Positions 1 to 7,034 of a DNA stretch of 64,000 nt are shown piece by piece. Position 1 is the stretch's first letter. Each line of letters starts with the position of its first letter. The stretch lies in contig OMZY01000001.1 of the NCBI GenBank assembly GCA_900315675.1, positions 558,001-622,000 of the forward strand. The letters are read 5' to 3'. The translations under genes were made by a program, and so were the position numbers. This stretch comes from an uncultured Eubacteriales bacterium (lineage in GTDB: Bacteria > Bacillota > Clostridia > Christensenellales > Aristaeellaceae). Below the pieces are notes generated by a model, which searched no databases, had not been told where the DNA came from, and saw only the letters and a program-made list of their open reading frames with translations.

Positions 1-1
1 T

Positions 2-925
2 TATATGCAGAACAGCGGTCTGGGCAACGCGGTCAATCCCCTTGCTTCCCTCATGGATCCGGAGGTTTATGCCATACCCTGCCTTCTCGTGATCGGCTGG
101 CGCGGCGAACCTGGTGTGAAGGATGAGCCGCAGCATGTCAAACAGGGTGCTGTTACCCTGGGGCAACTGGATCTTCTCGGCATTCCTTGCAGGGTTCTTT
201 CTCCCGATACTTCTGACGCAGAGTTTCTGAATGATTTCCGTGATTTATGTTCGGCGCTGAACAGCGGAAAGACAGCAGCGCTTGTTATACGGAAAGGCGC
301 GCTTCAGTCAGATTGTAAGCCCGTTTACGGGAATTCCTATCTCCTGCCGCGGGAAACAGCCGCCGGAGTGATCCTGTCCGCTTCTTCGCCGGATGATGTA
401 TTTGTATCCACAACCGGAAAACTGTCCCGGGAAATCTTTGAGCTTCGTGAGTCCAGGGGCGAAGGACATTCCAGGGATTTTCTCACGGTAGGTTCCATGG
501 GACACGCTGCTATGATTGCCTTGCGCATTGCCGTTGAGAAACCGGACCGGAAAGTCTGGTGCCTGGATGGTGACGGCGCGGCGCTGATGCATCTCGGAGC
601 GCTCCCGGTCATCGGCAGGCGCCTGCCCGGCAATCTGATTCATGTAATCATCAATAACGGGGCTCATGAGACTGTCGGCGGTATGCCTGTATGCGGCGGA
701 GCTATGGATATACCGGCTTTGGCTTTTGCTTCCGGATATCCGACCGTTTTTTCCGCTGATTCGGAAGAGACGCTGCGGAAAATCCTGGCAGAATCCCTGC
801 CCGAAGCCGCCGGTCCTGTCCTGATTGAGGTCAAATGTGCCTGCGGTTCCCGTGCGGATCTCGGCCGTCCGACCACTACACCGGTCGATAATCGGAACGC
901 CATGATGGATTTTCTGAGGAATTAA
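2..925 (+). CDS. aepY: Phosphonopyruvate decarboxylase (5' truncated by window edge)
   Basis: The product is a thiamine-pyrophosphate enzyme that decarboxylates 3-phosphonopyruvate to phosphonoacetaldehyde, the step that pulls the PEP mutase reaction towards C-P bond products such as 2-aminoethylphosphonate. About 307 codons are present; family members are near 370-390 residues, so roughly 70 N-terminal residues lie before the window. The N-terminal part has the family segment GWRGEPGVKDEPQH, and the C-terminal half has the TPP/Mg signature, GDG (CLDGDGAALMHLG) followed some 25 residues later by INN (HVIINNGAHETVGG). It acts in the cytoplasm. Its partners (PEP mutase, aminotransferase or a nucleotidyltransferase) would be expected just upstream and cannot be seen. 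It is the last gene of its transcript: a fresh promoter follows within 60 bases. Confidence 0.88.
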   Translation, partial: YMQNSGLGNAVNPLASLMDPEVYAIPCLLVIGWRGEPGVKDEPQHVKQGAVTLGQLDLLGIPCRVLSPDTSDAEFLNDFRDLCSALNSGKTAALVIRKGALQSDCKPVYGNSYLLPRETAAGVILSASSPDDVFVSTTGKLSREIFELRESRGEGHSRDFLTVGSMGHAAMIALRIAVEKPDRKVWCLDGDGAALMHLGALPVIGRRLPGNLIHVIINNGAHETVGGMPVCGGAMDIPALAFASGYPTVFSADSEETLRKILAESLPEAAGPVLIEVKCACGSRADLGRPTTTPVDNRNAMMDFLRN

Positions 926-979
926 CCAATATATTACAAAAAATTCACATTTTTGACTACAACATGTAGTGGAAACTTA

Positions 980-1008
980 TTGACCTGAATCATATATTTA
1001 GATATTAT
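980..1008 (+). promoter_or_regulatory. Sigma-A type promoter for the 1046 gene
   Basis: TTGACC at 980-985 and TATTAT at 1003-1008 are separated by exactly 17 bases in an AT-rich stretch. It lies 38 bases before the GTG start at 1046, whose ribosome binding site is GAAGGTGGG at 1031-1039. Confidence 0.7.
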
Positions 1009-1045
1009 TATATATAAGTTTAGGATTCAGGAAGGTGGGTGCGAA

Positions 1046-1573
1046 GTGATTACCGGTTACAGCAGTAAACCTGTATTTCAGTATAAATTTCGTCCCCTTC
1101 TGCAGGACCAGCGGGTAATGGACGGCGGTTTCTGCGTCATCCTGTATGAAAATCGCATCCTGTCCTTCAGCACCTACCGGGCTGACGGTTCCTTTATAGA
1201 TGAATTGTGTTTTTCACTTCCTGTCCGTGTGATCCAGTGCTTTTACAGTCTGCTTCGCAACGCGGGCAGCTGGCTCGGAGATACTCCCTGTGATCTGCGT
1301 GGCGCCACCGTAACAACCTATGCGTCTTCCTTCGCGTTTGACGGTTATGATCCCATCCGTGTATGGGGCATCAATGACCTGCTTTGTCAGCCCGCCGGTT
1401 CACAGGCCGGTTTCTTCACGCGTCATCTCTACGTTCTGTTTGAAGACGTGGCCAATCTTCTGGCTGAAAACGGCATCCGCCTGACGCTGGACGGCTTTAC
1501 CTGGGATACGGAAAGGATTCATCCATTCCGAAAAGGACAGCTTTATTCTTCCGGAAGACAGGGCGTAATCTGA
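1046..1573 (+). CDS. Conserved-looking hypothetical protein, 175 aa
   Basis: I do not recognise this family. The protein is soluble-looking, without a signal peptide or membrane segment, with mixed alpha/beta character and several aromatic residues near the N-terminus (FQYKFRPLL). The start is GTG at 1046 because the reading frame has no ATG near a binding site and GAAGGTGGG lies 6-8 bases upstream. It has its own good promoter (980-1008), and a strong intrinsic terminator begins nine bases after its stop, so it appears to be monocistronic. Codon use looks like that of its neighbours, which argues for a real gene rather than a random frame. Confidence 0.65.
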   Translation: MITGYSSKPVFQYKFRPLLQDQRVMDGGFCVILYENRILSFSTYRADGSFIDELCFSLPVRVIQCFYSLLRNAGSWLGDTPCDLRGATVTTYASSFAFDGYDPIRVWGINDLLCQPAGSQAGFFTRHLYVLFEDVANLLAENGIRLTLDGFTWDTERIHPFRKGQLYSSGRQGVI

Positions 1574-1581
1574 TATCTGAT

Positions 1582-1605
1582 GCGTACCGGAAGGTACGCT
1601 TTTTT
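1582..1605 (+). terminator. Intrinsic terminator after the 1046 gene
   Basis: Seven-base perfect stem GCGTACC/GGTACGC (1582-1588 with 1593-1599), GGAA tetraloop, then six T. It lies between the hypothetical gene and phosphohexomutase, only 25 bases before the latter's start. Confidence 0.88.
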
Positions 1606-1630
1606 ATTATATGGGAGGGAGATCATTCGT

Positions 1631-3292
1631 ATGTCCGTAATGGAAAAATATCAATCCTGGGTGAACTGCTCCGCGATGACGGAGGAGCTGCTTTCCGAGC
1701 TGAAAGCAATGAACGACGATCAGATCAATGACAGTTTTTACAGGGATCTGGCCTTTGGTACCGGCGGATTAAGAGGCGTGCTCGGTGCCGGAACCAACCG
1801 CATGAATGTTTTTACCGTCATGAAGGCAACGCGCGGCCTGGCCGCCTATCTGCTGGAGAATAACGCTCATCCATCCTGCGCCGTCAGTTGTGACAGCCGG
1901 ATTCATTCCCGTGATTTTGCAGAGCTGACTGCTGCTGTCCTGGCCCATCAGGGAATCACCGTCTGGCTCTATCCCCGTCTGCAGCCTACGCCCATGCTCA
2001 GTTTTGCCGTCCGCCATCTGTCCGCTTCAGCCGGTGTGATGGTGACTGCGTCCCACAATCCTGCAAAGTTCAACGGATATAAAGTCTATGGATCGGACGG
2101 CTGTCAGATTACCCTGGAGGCTGCAAACCGTATCCAGGCAAAAATAAAGGAACAGCCCGATCTGACAGATCATCTTCCTTCCTTTGAGGAAGGCCTGTCC
2201 TCCGGTAAAATCCGGTATATCACAGAAGAAACCATTGAAGCCTATTATCAGGCTGTTCTGAAGCTGAGGGTGCGTGAGTCATCCGAACCGCTTCACGTGG
2301 TTTATTCCCCTCTGAATGGAGCGGGCAATGTACCTGTGCGTGAAATTCTGAAGCGTATCGGGAATGTACAGGTTGAAATGGTGTCAGAGCAGGAGCTTCC
2401 TGACGGAAACTTCCCTACCTGTCCCTATCCGAATCCTGAAATCCGGGAAGCTATGAATCTGGCTATTCAGAAAACCGTCACCACGGGGGCGGATCTCTGC
2501 TTCGCCACGGATCCCGATTGCGACCGGATGGGTGCCGGTGTCCGCGTCGGCAATGATGTTACGCTGATCAGCGGTAACGATATGGGTATTCTGATGCTGG
2601 ATTATCTGTGCAGGAATCGGAAACCTGCTGCGGGTGAGCTGCCTCCTGTTGTCGTCAAGACGATTGTTACTACGGAAATGGCCCGCGCGCTTTGTGAACG
2701 GTACGGTCTTGAGCTGAGGGATGTTCTGACGGGATTCAAATATATCGGTGAACAGATCGGCCTGCTTGAACAGGAAGGCCGGAAGGACCGTTTCCTTTTC
2801 GGCTTTGAGGAAAGCTACGGGTATCTTTCCGGTACGGATGTGCGGGATAAAGACGCTGTGAACGCTGTTCTGCTGCTGTGCGATATGGCTGCTGGCCTGA
2901 AGGAACAGGGGCTTACTCTCCTGGACCGTCTGCAGGAGCTGCGCAGGGAATACGGCCTGTATGTCCAGCGTCTGCTGACTTATGAATATGAAGGGGAAAA
3001 CGGATCCCGTAAAATGGATTCGATCATGGCCGCGCTCCGCGGTCCCATAGATCAGTTTGCGGACGCCCGTCTTCAGTCTGCCTCCCGTATTGATTACCTG
3101 AACGATGAGACCGGTCTGCCGGCAAGCGACGTTCTGTCCTTTACCCTTCACGATCAGGATCGTTTCATCGTCCGTCCCTCCGGCACGGAGCCGAAACTGA
3201 AGGCCTATCTTTTCACCCGTGCGGACTCCCGGGAAGAAGCGGATTCCAGGCTGGATCAACTGCAGAAGCTCGTCGACGGACTGTGCAGCTGA
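1631..3292 (+). CDS. pgcA: Phosphoglucomutase/phosphomannomutase
   Basis: This alpha-D-phosphohexomutase interconverts hexose 1- and 6-phosphates (glucose, possibly mannose), feeding UDP-glucose and polysaccharide synthesis in the cytoplasm. All four family signatures are visible: the phosphoserine loop TASHNPAKFNGYK (Ser near residue 141), the metal loop DPDCDRMG, the sugar loop GFEESYGY and the C-terminal phosphate loop RPSGTEPKLKAY. Length is 553 residues, normal for the long clostridial/Bacillus PgcA type. I place the start at ATG 1631, after GGGAGGG at 1613-1619; an in-frame upstream ATG at 1580 would translate through the terminator hairpin and is rejected. A promoter of its own is not evident between the terminator and the start. 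Substrate preference (glucose versus mannose) cannot be read from sequence. Confidence 0.93.
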   Translation: MSVMEKYQSWVNCSAMTEELLSELKAMNDDQINDSFYRDLAFGTGGLRGVLGAGTNRMNVFTVMKATRGLAAYLLENNAHPSCAVSCDSRIHSRDFAELTAAVLAHQGITVWLYPRLQPTPMLSFAVRHLSASAGVMVTASHNPAKFNGYKVYGSDGCQITLEAANRIQAKIKEQPDLTDHLPSFEEGLSSGKIRYITEETIEAYYQAVLKLRVRESSEPLHVVYSPLNGAGNVPVREILKRIGNVQVEMVSEQELPDGNFPTCPYPNPEIREAMNLAIQKTVTTGADLCFATDPDCDRMGAGVRVGNDVTLISGNDMGILMLDYLCRNRKPAAGELPPVVVKTIVTTEMARALCERYGLELRDVLTGFKYIGEQIGLLEQEGRKDRFLFGFEESYGYLSGTDVRDKDAVNAVLLLCDMAAGLKEQGLTLLDRLQELRREYGLYVQRLLTYEYEGENGSRKMDSIMAALRGPIDQFADARLQSASRIDYLNDETGLPASDVLSFTLHDQDRFIVRPSGTEPKLKAYLFTRADSREEADSRLDQLQKLVDGLCS

Positions 3293-3310
3293 AATTCCGG
3301 AAAGAAGAAA

Positions 3311-3339
3311 AGGACTGCCATGAAGGCAGTCCTTTTTTT
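3311..3339 (+). terminator. Intrinsic terminator after phosphohexomutase
   Basis: Nine-base stem AGGACTGCC/GGCAGTCCT with an ATGAA loop, followed by seven T. Confidence 0.92.
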
Positions 3340-3352
3340 GAACTGATGTGAA

Positions 3353-3643
3353 TCAGAACCGGTTCTGACGCTGAGCTTCGAAGCAGTCGCGGCAGTACAC
3401 GGGACGATCTCCGCGGGGCTGGAAGGGGACCTGGGTCTCGCAGCCGCAGCCGTCGCAGATCACGGTGAACATCTGACGGGGAGCACCGCCGTTGCCGTTC
3501 TGGGCCCTGCGGGCAGCACGGCAGGCCGGGCAGCGGGTGGGCTCATTCTGGAAGCCCTTCTGGGCAAAGAATTCCTGCTCGCTCGCAGAGAAAACGAATT
3601 CATTGCCGCAGTCACGGCAGGTCAGAGTCTTGTCTTCGTACAT
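3353..3643 (-). CDS. Small double zinc-ribbon protein, 96 aa
   Basis: The 96-residue protein has two metal-binding ribbons. The N-terminal one has LTCRDCGNEF and then RCPACRAARR (CxxC...CxxC). The C-terminal one has ICDGCGCET and YCRDCFEAQ (CxxC...CxxC). Small proteins with this 'zinc-ribbon, CxxC-x-CxxC' arrangement are widespread in Firmicutes, and their role is not established; binding of zinc and perhaps of nucleic acid or another protein is inference. The start ATG at 3643 has AGGAGG seven bases upstream. It is a single gene facing phosphohexomutase, with a promoter about 135 bases upstream and therefore a long leader. Confidence 0.85.
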   Translation of the reverse strand: MYEDKTLTCRDCGNEFVFSASEQEFFAQKGFQNEPTRCPACRAARRAQNGNGGAPRQMFTVICDGCGCETQVPFQPRGDRPVYCRDCFEAQRQNRF

Positions 3644-3778
3644 GGATCATATCCTCCTAAAAATGTTGTTTACCCGCGCCATTGGTGAAGATTCGTGCCC
3701 CGTTCCAGACAATGGTTATGAGTAACAACCATAGAGGAAATGAACCGTAGTTACGACCAGGGTTGGGTTTACTGTCAG

Positions 3779-3807
3779 AGTATATCATGAGGAATTTGAT
3801 TTGTACA
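3779..3807 (-). promoter_or_regulatory. Putative promoter for the zinc-ribbon gene
   Basis: On the minus strand TGTACA (3807-3802) and TATACT (3784-3779) are 17 bases apart. The leader down to the start at 3643 would be about 130 bases and contains a weak inverted repeat near 3714-3730; I cannot assign it to a known RNA class. Confidence 0.5.
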
Positions 3808-3865
3808 GTATTTTTTTATAAAAATGCAAACGTTAACACGTATACGGATCAAAATATCCGGGCAG

Positions 3866-3895
3866 AAAAAATTACCGGAGCTTCTGCTCCGGTAA
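3866..3895 (-). terminator. Intrinsic terminator of the tRNA operon
   Basis: Ten-base perfect stem (3872-3881 with 3886-3895), TTCT loop, and a T-run on the minus strand (A-run at 3866-3871). It directly follows tRNA-Cys. Confidence 0.92.
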
Positions 3896-3901
3896 TCAGA
3901 G

Positions 3902-3973
3902 AGGTGCCATCCAGATTCGAACTGGAGAATAAAGGTTTTGCAGACCTTCGCCTTACCACTTGGCTATGGCACC
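3902..3973 (-). tRNA. tRNA-Cys (GCA)
   Basis: Cloverleaf on the minus strand: acceptor GGTGCCA/TGGCACC, anticodon stem AAGGT/ACCTT with loop CTGCAAA, and a T-loop TTCGAATC. Anticodon GCA reads UGC/UGU. The 3' CCA is not encoded (CTC follows the discriminator base). It is the last tRNA of the cluster, just before the terminator. Confidence 0.95.
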
Positions 3974-3980
3974 ATAAAAA

Positions 3981-4056
3981 TGGAGCGGTAGACGGGACTC
4001 GGACCCGCGACATCCACCTTGGCAAGGTGGCACTCTACCAACTGAGCTACTACCGC
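3981..4056 (-). tRNA. tRNA-Gly (GCC)
   Basis: Acceptor GCGGTAG/CTACCGC, anticodon stem CCACC/GGTGG with loop TTGCCAA, T-loop TCCGAGT. Anticodon GCC reads GGC/GGU. The 3' CCA is encoded. Confidence 0.95.
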
Positions 4057-4064
4057 ATAAAATG

Positions 4065-4137
4065 TGCCTTGGGGCGGAATCGAACCACCGACACTGTGAT
4101 TTTCAGTCACATGCTCTACCGACTGAGCTACCAAGGC
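4065..4137 (-). tRNA. tRNA-Phe (GAA)
   Basis: Acceptor GCCTTGG/CCAAGGC, anticodon stem TGTGA/TCACA with loop CTGAAAA, T-loop TTCGATT. Anticodon GAA reads UUC/UUU. The 3' CCA is not encoded. Confidence 0.95.
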
Positions 4138-4142
4138 GTATA

Positions 4143-4219
4143 TGGCGACCCGGAAGGGGCTCGAACCCTCGACCTCCAGCGTGACAGGCTGGCGCTCTAA
4201 CCAACTGAGCTACCGGGCC
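4143..4219 (-). tRNA. tRNA-Asp (GTC)
   Basis: Acceptor GGCCCGG/CCGGGTC (one G-U type pair), anticodon stem CCAGC/GCTGG with loop CTGTCAC, T-loop TTCGAGC. Anticodon GTC reads GAC/GAU. The 3' CCA is encoded. Confidence 0.95.
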
Positions 4220-4226
4220 GGATAAA

Positions 4227-4302
4227 TGGTGGGAACAACAGGGCTCGAACCTGTGACCCTTTGCTTGTAAGGCAAATGCTCTCCCAGCTGAGCTATGCTC
4301 CC
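4227..4302 (-). tRNA. tRNA-Val (TAC)
   Basis: Acceptor GGGAGCA/TGTTCCC, anticodon stem TTTGC/GCAAA with loop CTTACAA, T-loop TTCGAGC. Anticodon TAC reads GUA and wobbles to the other Val codons. The 3' CCA is encoded. It is the first gene of the five-tRNA operon. Confidence 0.95.
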
Positions 4303-4352
4303 CTGCCTGTATCCCTTGCGTTCCGTACCCGGTTTCCGCAAGCGGCTTTTTT

Positions 4353-4381
4353 ATATTATCTTATTCAAATTTGTTTGTCAA
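4353..4381 (-). promoter_or_regulatory. Promoter of the tRNA operon
   Basis: Perfect minus-strand TTGACA at 4381-4376. For the -10, TAATAT at 4358-4353 gives a 17-base spacer, or GATAAT at 4360-4355 gives 15. It lies about 50 bases before tRNA-Val. The rest of the 4303-4440 stretch is AT-rich with no gene that I can support. Confidence 0.6.
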
Positions 4382-4443
4382 GCTCTTTTTTCTGCTTTTG
4401 TTTACGAATTTTATTTATTCTTTTGTCATATTTATGAAATGGA

Positions 4444-4465
4444 ATACCACAAGATCTTGTGGTAT
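4444..4465 (+). repeat. 22-bp perfect palindrome upstream of uraA
   Basis: Each half is ATACCACAAGA (11 bases), and the second half is its exact reverse complement with no gap. It abuts TATAGT (4463-4468), a plausible -10 for uraA, and would occupy the spacer of that promoter. It is therefore a candidate operator for a dimeric repressor, or alternatively the first hairpin of the leader. Which protein binds is unknown. Confidence 0.75.
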
Positions 4466-4570
4466 AGTATCTCCGGTGGGTCTTTAAGACGGTACGGGAT
4501 ACCGACAAGATACGGCCGCTCATATATGTAAGGATCGTAGCTTGCCAGTTTTCATGCCGGCAGGCTTTTT
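4466..4570 (+). promoter_or_regulatory. Structured leader (attenuator) of uraA-pyrR
   Basis: Transcription from TATAGT at 4463-4468 would give a leader of about 140 bases. Its 5' part can fold as GTATC(T)CCG pairing with CGGGATAC, enclosing a small GTCT/AGAC hairpin. Its 3' part is the intrinsic terminator at 4540-4570. An early fold plus a late terminator before a uracil permease gene suggests transcription attenuation by a ligand or by PyrR. The motif CTCCGGTGGGTCT resembles the PyrR binding loop only partly, and it does not fit the purine riboswitch consensus, so the class is left open. Confidence 0.5.
4540..4570 (+). terminator. Leader terminator before uraA
   Basis: Seven-pair stem GCTTGCC/GGCAGGC (one G-U pair; 4540-4546 with 4559-4565), then five T. 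It sits 41 bases before the uraA start, so it must be bypassed for expression. Confidence 0.72.
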
Positions 4571-4611
4571 CTTTACAAGACCCTCCGAATAATATAAAGG
4601 AGGTCTCCCCT

Positions 4612-5952
4612 ATGAATCTGGTTTACAAGGTCAATGACAAGCCCAAGTTTGGTCAGCTGATCGTCTTCGCGCTGCAGCAGCTGCTTGCGATCCTGGCCGC
4701 GACCATTGCCGTTCCCAGCATCGTCGGTAACGGCATGAGCCAGAGTGCCGCCCTTTTCGGTGCCGGCGTCGGTACTATTGTCTACCTGCTCTTCACCAAG
4801 TTTAAGAGCCCTGTGTTCCTTGGATCCAGCTTTGCATTCCTCGGTTCCATGTTCGCCGCCTTCGGCGGTGCCGCTTCCACCGCTGTCGGATATGCCGGCC
4901 TCGTGCTGGGTGCTGTTTTCGCCGGCCTGGTGTATGTGGTGATCGCCCTGATCGTCAAGTACGCTGGCGTCGCCTGGATCCGGAAACTGATGCCCGCCGT
5001 TGTTATCGGACCCACCGTTGCCATCATCGGTCTGTCTCTTGCCGGAAACGCTATCGGCGACGCCCTGAAGGGCGCTGTGCTGGCGGACGGCACCTATGAG
5101 ATGAATACCCAGGGCTGGGTCAGCCTGATCTGCGCGCTGGTAACCCTGCTGACTGTTGTTTTCTGCTCCGTCAAGGGCAAGAAAATGATGAAGCTGATTC
5201 CCTTCATCATCGGTATTGTTGCCGGCTATCTCGTCGCCCTGATCTTCACGCTCATCGGCAACGCTTCCGGAAACGAAGCCCTGAAGGTACTCAACTTCGC
5301 CGCTTTCAGCTCCATGAAATGGGTGCCTGATTTCACCTTTATCAAGGCGTTTGAAGGCTTCCAGTCCATTACCGGCAAATACATCCTGTCCATTGCGGTT
5401 GCTTATGTGCCTGTCGCGTTCGTGGTGTTCGCGGAGCATATCGCGGACCACAAGAACCTGTCCACCATTATTGATCAGGATCTGCTTGAGGAGCCCGGTC
5501 TTCACCGCACCCTGCTGGGCGACGGCATCGGATCCATGGCCGGCGCTTTCTTCGGTGGCTGCCCCAATACCACCTACGGTGAATCCGTCGGCTGCGTCGC
5601 CATCACCGGCAATGCTTCTGTGATCACCATCCTGACCACGGCAATCATCGCCATCGCGGCCAGCTTCTTCGCACCCTTTGTCACCTTCCTCAGCACGATC
5701 CCCAGCTGCGTCATGGGCGGCGTCTGCATCACCCTGTACGGCTTCATCGCCGTTTCCGGTCTGAAGATGCTCCAGCCGGTTGACCTGAACGATAACCGGA
5801 ATCTGTTCACCGCTTCCGTAATCCTGATCGCCGGTATCGGCGGCATGACGCTGAAGATCGGCTCTGTGACAATTACTGAAATTGCCTGCGCGCTGATCCT
5901 CGGTATCATCGTGAACCTCCTTTTCAACCGTCCTGCCAAGGATAAGCAGTAA
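4612..5952 (+). CDS. uraA: Uracil permease, NCS2 (UraA) family
   Basis: This integral membrane nucleobase:cation symporter of the NCS2 family most likely imports uracil with protons. The 446-residue protein begins KPKFGQLIVFALQQLLAIL, the typical UraA N-terminus, and shows about 12-14 hydrophobic segments. The half-helix glutamates of the family are present: AEHIADHKNLS (transmembrane segment 8 region) and NTTYGESVGC (segment 10 region). The start at 4612 has AAAGGAGG six bases upstream. Uracil specificity rather than xanthine is inferred from the sequence type and from the next gene, pyrR. Expression is probably controlled by the leader at 4466-4570, and an intrinsic terminator follows at 5978. 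Confidence 0.92.
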   Translation: MNLVYKVNDKPKFGQLIVFALQQLLAILAATIAVPSIVGNGMSQSAALFGAGVGTIVYLLFTKFKSPVFLGSSFAFLGSMFAAFGGAASTAVGYAGLVLGAVFAGLVYVVIALIVKYAGVAWIRKLMPAVVIGPTVAIIGLSLAGNAIGDALKGAVLADGTYEMNTQGWVSLICALVTLLTVVFCSVKGKKMMKLIPFIIGIVAGYLVALIFTLIGNASGNEALKVLNFAAFSSMKWVPDFTFIKAFEGFQSITGKYILSIAVAYVPVAFVVFAEHIADHKNLSTIIDQDLLEEPGLHRTLLGDGIGSMAGAFFGGCPNTTYGESVGCVAITGNASVITILTTAIIAIAASFFAPFVTFLSTIPSCVMGGVCITLYGFIAVSGLKMLQPVDLNDNRNLFTASVILIAGIGGMTLKIGSVTITEIACALILGIIVNLLFNRPAKDKQ

Positions 5953-5977
5953 TTCAGCAAATACGTTGAAAGGTTCG

Positions 5978-6006
5978 GCGGGGTACTGAACTGTACCCCG
6001 CTTTTT
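5978..6006 (+). terminator. Terminator-type hairpin between uraA and pyrR
   Basis: Nine-base perfect stem GCGGGGTAC/GTACCCCGC with a TGAACT loop and five T. It ends seven bases before the pyrR start codon, so pyrR depends on read-through or on a start site I cannot see. Confidence 0.9.
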
Positions 6007-6013
6007 CAGACAC

Positions 6014-6550
6014 ATGGAACTGAAATCTGTCATTATGGATGAAGCGGCTGTGCTGAGAAGCATGAAGCGCATCACTCATGAAATCATAGAGAAGAATAAC
6101 GGAACTGCCGATATTATCCTTCTGGGTATTCATCGCCGCGGGATGCCGCTGGCGGCTATGCTGCGGGATAATATCCGCAGCTTCGAGGGAACGGAGATTC
6201 CTCTGGGAAGCATTGACATCTCCCTGTACCGGGATGATCTCACAGAGGTCAGCAGCCTGCCTGAAACCGGCGCCACCTCCATTCCCTGTGACATCAACGG
6301 GAAGAAAATCATTCTCGTGGACGATGTCATCTATACCGGCCGTACAGTCCGTGCCGCCATCGAGGCGGTGTTCCATTACGGCCGTCCCCGTTCCATTCAG
6401 CTGGCAGTGCTCATTGATCGCGGTCATCGTGAGCTGCCGATCCGTCCGGATTATGTGGGAAAGAATATTCCGACCAGTCACAGCGAGATTGTTTCCGTCA
6501 TGGTGGACGAATTTGACGGAAAGACGGGTGTTGCCCTGTATCAGCAGTGA
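6014..6550 (+). CDS. pyrR: PyrR bifunctional regulator / uracil phosphoribosyltransferase
   Basis: PyrR binds pyr-operon leader RNAs in response to UMP/UTP to promote attenuation, and also converts uracil plus PRPP to UMP. The 178-residue length is normal. The PRPP-binding signature IILVDDVIYTGRT lies at residues 99-111, and the N-terminus MELKSVIMDE matches the family's usual MNQKAVILDE start, which fixes the start at 6014. Oddly, no Shine-Dalgarno sequence precedes it: the six bases before the ATG are the end of a terminator T-run plus CAGACAC. Position behind uraA fits joint pyrimidine salvage (uptake, then UMP formation). Confidence 0.93.
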   Translation: MELKSVIMDEAAVLRSMKRITHEIIEKNNGTADIILLGIHRRGMPLAAMLRDNIRSFEGTEIPLGSIDISLYRDDLTEVSSLPETGATSIPCDINGKKIILVDDVIYTGRTVRAAIEAVFHYGRPRSIQLAVLIDRGHRELPIRPDYVGKNIPTSHSEIVSVMVDEFDGKTGVALYQQ

Positions 6551-6598
6551 ACCTGATCCGTCAGTCGTTTATTTCTCCATGTTTTTACTGATTAAAGG

Positions 6599-6627
6599 TT
6601 TACAAATTCATAAATTTTTGTTATTAT
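6599..6627 (+). promoter_or_regulatory. Promoter of rpsO
   Basis: TTTACA (6599-6604) and TATTAT (6622-6627) are 17 bases apart. The rpsO leader of about 115 bases that follows has short inverted repeats (for example GGACG...TGTCC near 6701-6726) and may carry S15 autoregulation, as rpsO leaders do in other bacteria; that is inference. Confidence 0.65.
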
Positions 6628-6747
6628 ATCGTCGTTCGTGTATGAACCGTCTGCTCAGATTATCGAATCTCCAACGATACTCCGGGTTTACGGCAATTTA
6701 CGGACGTAAAATACCGGCCTGTCCGGTCATTAAGAGGAGGAAAACCC

Positions 6748-7002
6748 ATGAACAAGTCCGAGATCATTGCCGCTTATGCGCAGCATGAAGGCGACACCGG
6801 TTCCCCTGAAGTGCAGATCGCTCTGCTGACAGAGAGAATCAACCACCTGAACGAGCATCTGAAGAACAACAAGAATGACCATCATTCCAACCGTGGTCTT
6901 CTGCTGATGGTCGGCCGCCGCCGTAACATGCTCGAGTACCTGAAGAAAACGGATATTGAGCGCTACCGTTCCCTGATTTCCAGACTGAACCTGCGTAAAT
7001 AA
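6748..7002 (+). CDS. rpsO: 30S ribosomal protein uS15
   Basis: The protein binds the central domain of 16S rRNA early in 30S assembly and contributes to bridge B4. The 84-residue protein has the family core [19 protein letters not shown], the [16 protein letters not shown] rRNA-binding segment and the [12 protein letters not shown] segment. The start at 6748 follows AGGAGG by eight bases. It is followed by pnp, the usual rpsO-pnp order. It has its own promoter at 6599. Confidence 0.97.
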   Translation: MNKSEIIAAYAQHEGDTGSPEVQIALLTERINHLNEHLKNNKNDHHSNRGLLLMVGRRRNMLEYLKKTDIERYRSLISRLNLRK

Positions 7003-7034
7003 TCACCGTTTCCCGGTACCAAGTCGCTTTTAAC

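Noticed and set aside
1580-1630. Upstream ATG for phosphohexomutase
   Set aside because: It lies within the terminator hairpin of the previous gene and has no ribosome binding site; 1631 fits the family length.
4444-4465. NrdR box reading of the palindrome
   Set aside because: Superficial similarity only; a single copy is present and no ribonucleotide reductase gene is nearby, so the factor is left unnamed.
4466-4540. Canonical PyrR binding loop or purine riboswitch in the uraA leader
   Set aside because: CTCCGGTGGGTCT lacks the A and the flanking pairing of the PyrR consensus, and the purine riboswitch core (TATA...ATATGG...TTTCTACC...CCGTAAA) is absent. Only an unassigned attenuator is claimed.
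4573-6075. Minus-strand frame opposite uraA, rich in Asp/Gly/His
   Set aside because: Antisense shadow of a permease gene; it crosses the uraA-pyrR terminator and has no domain.
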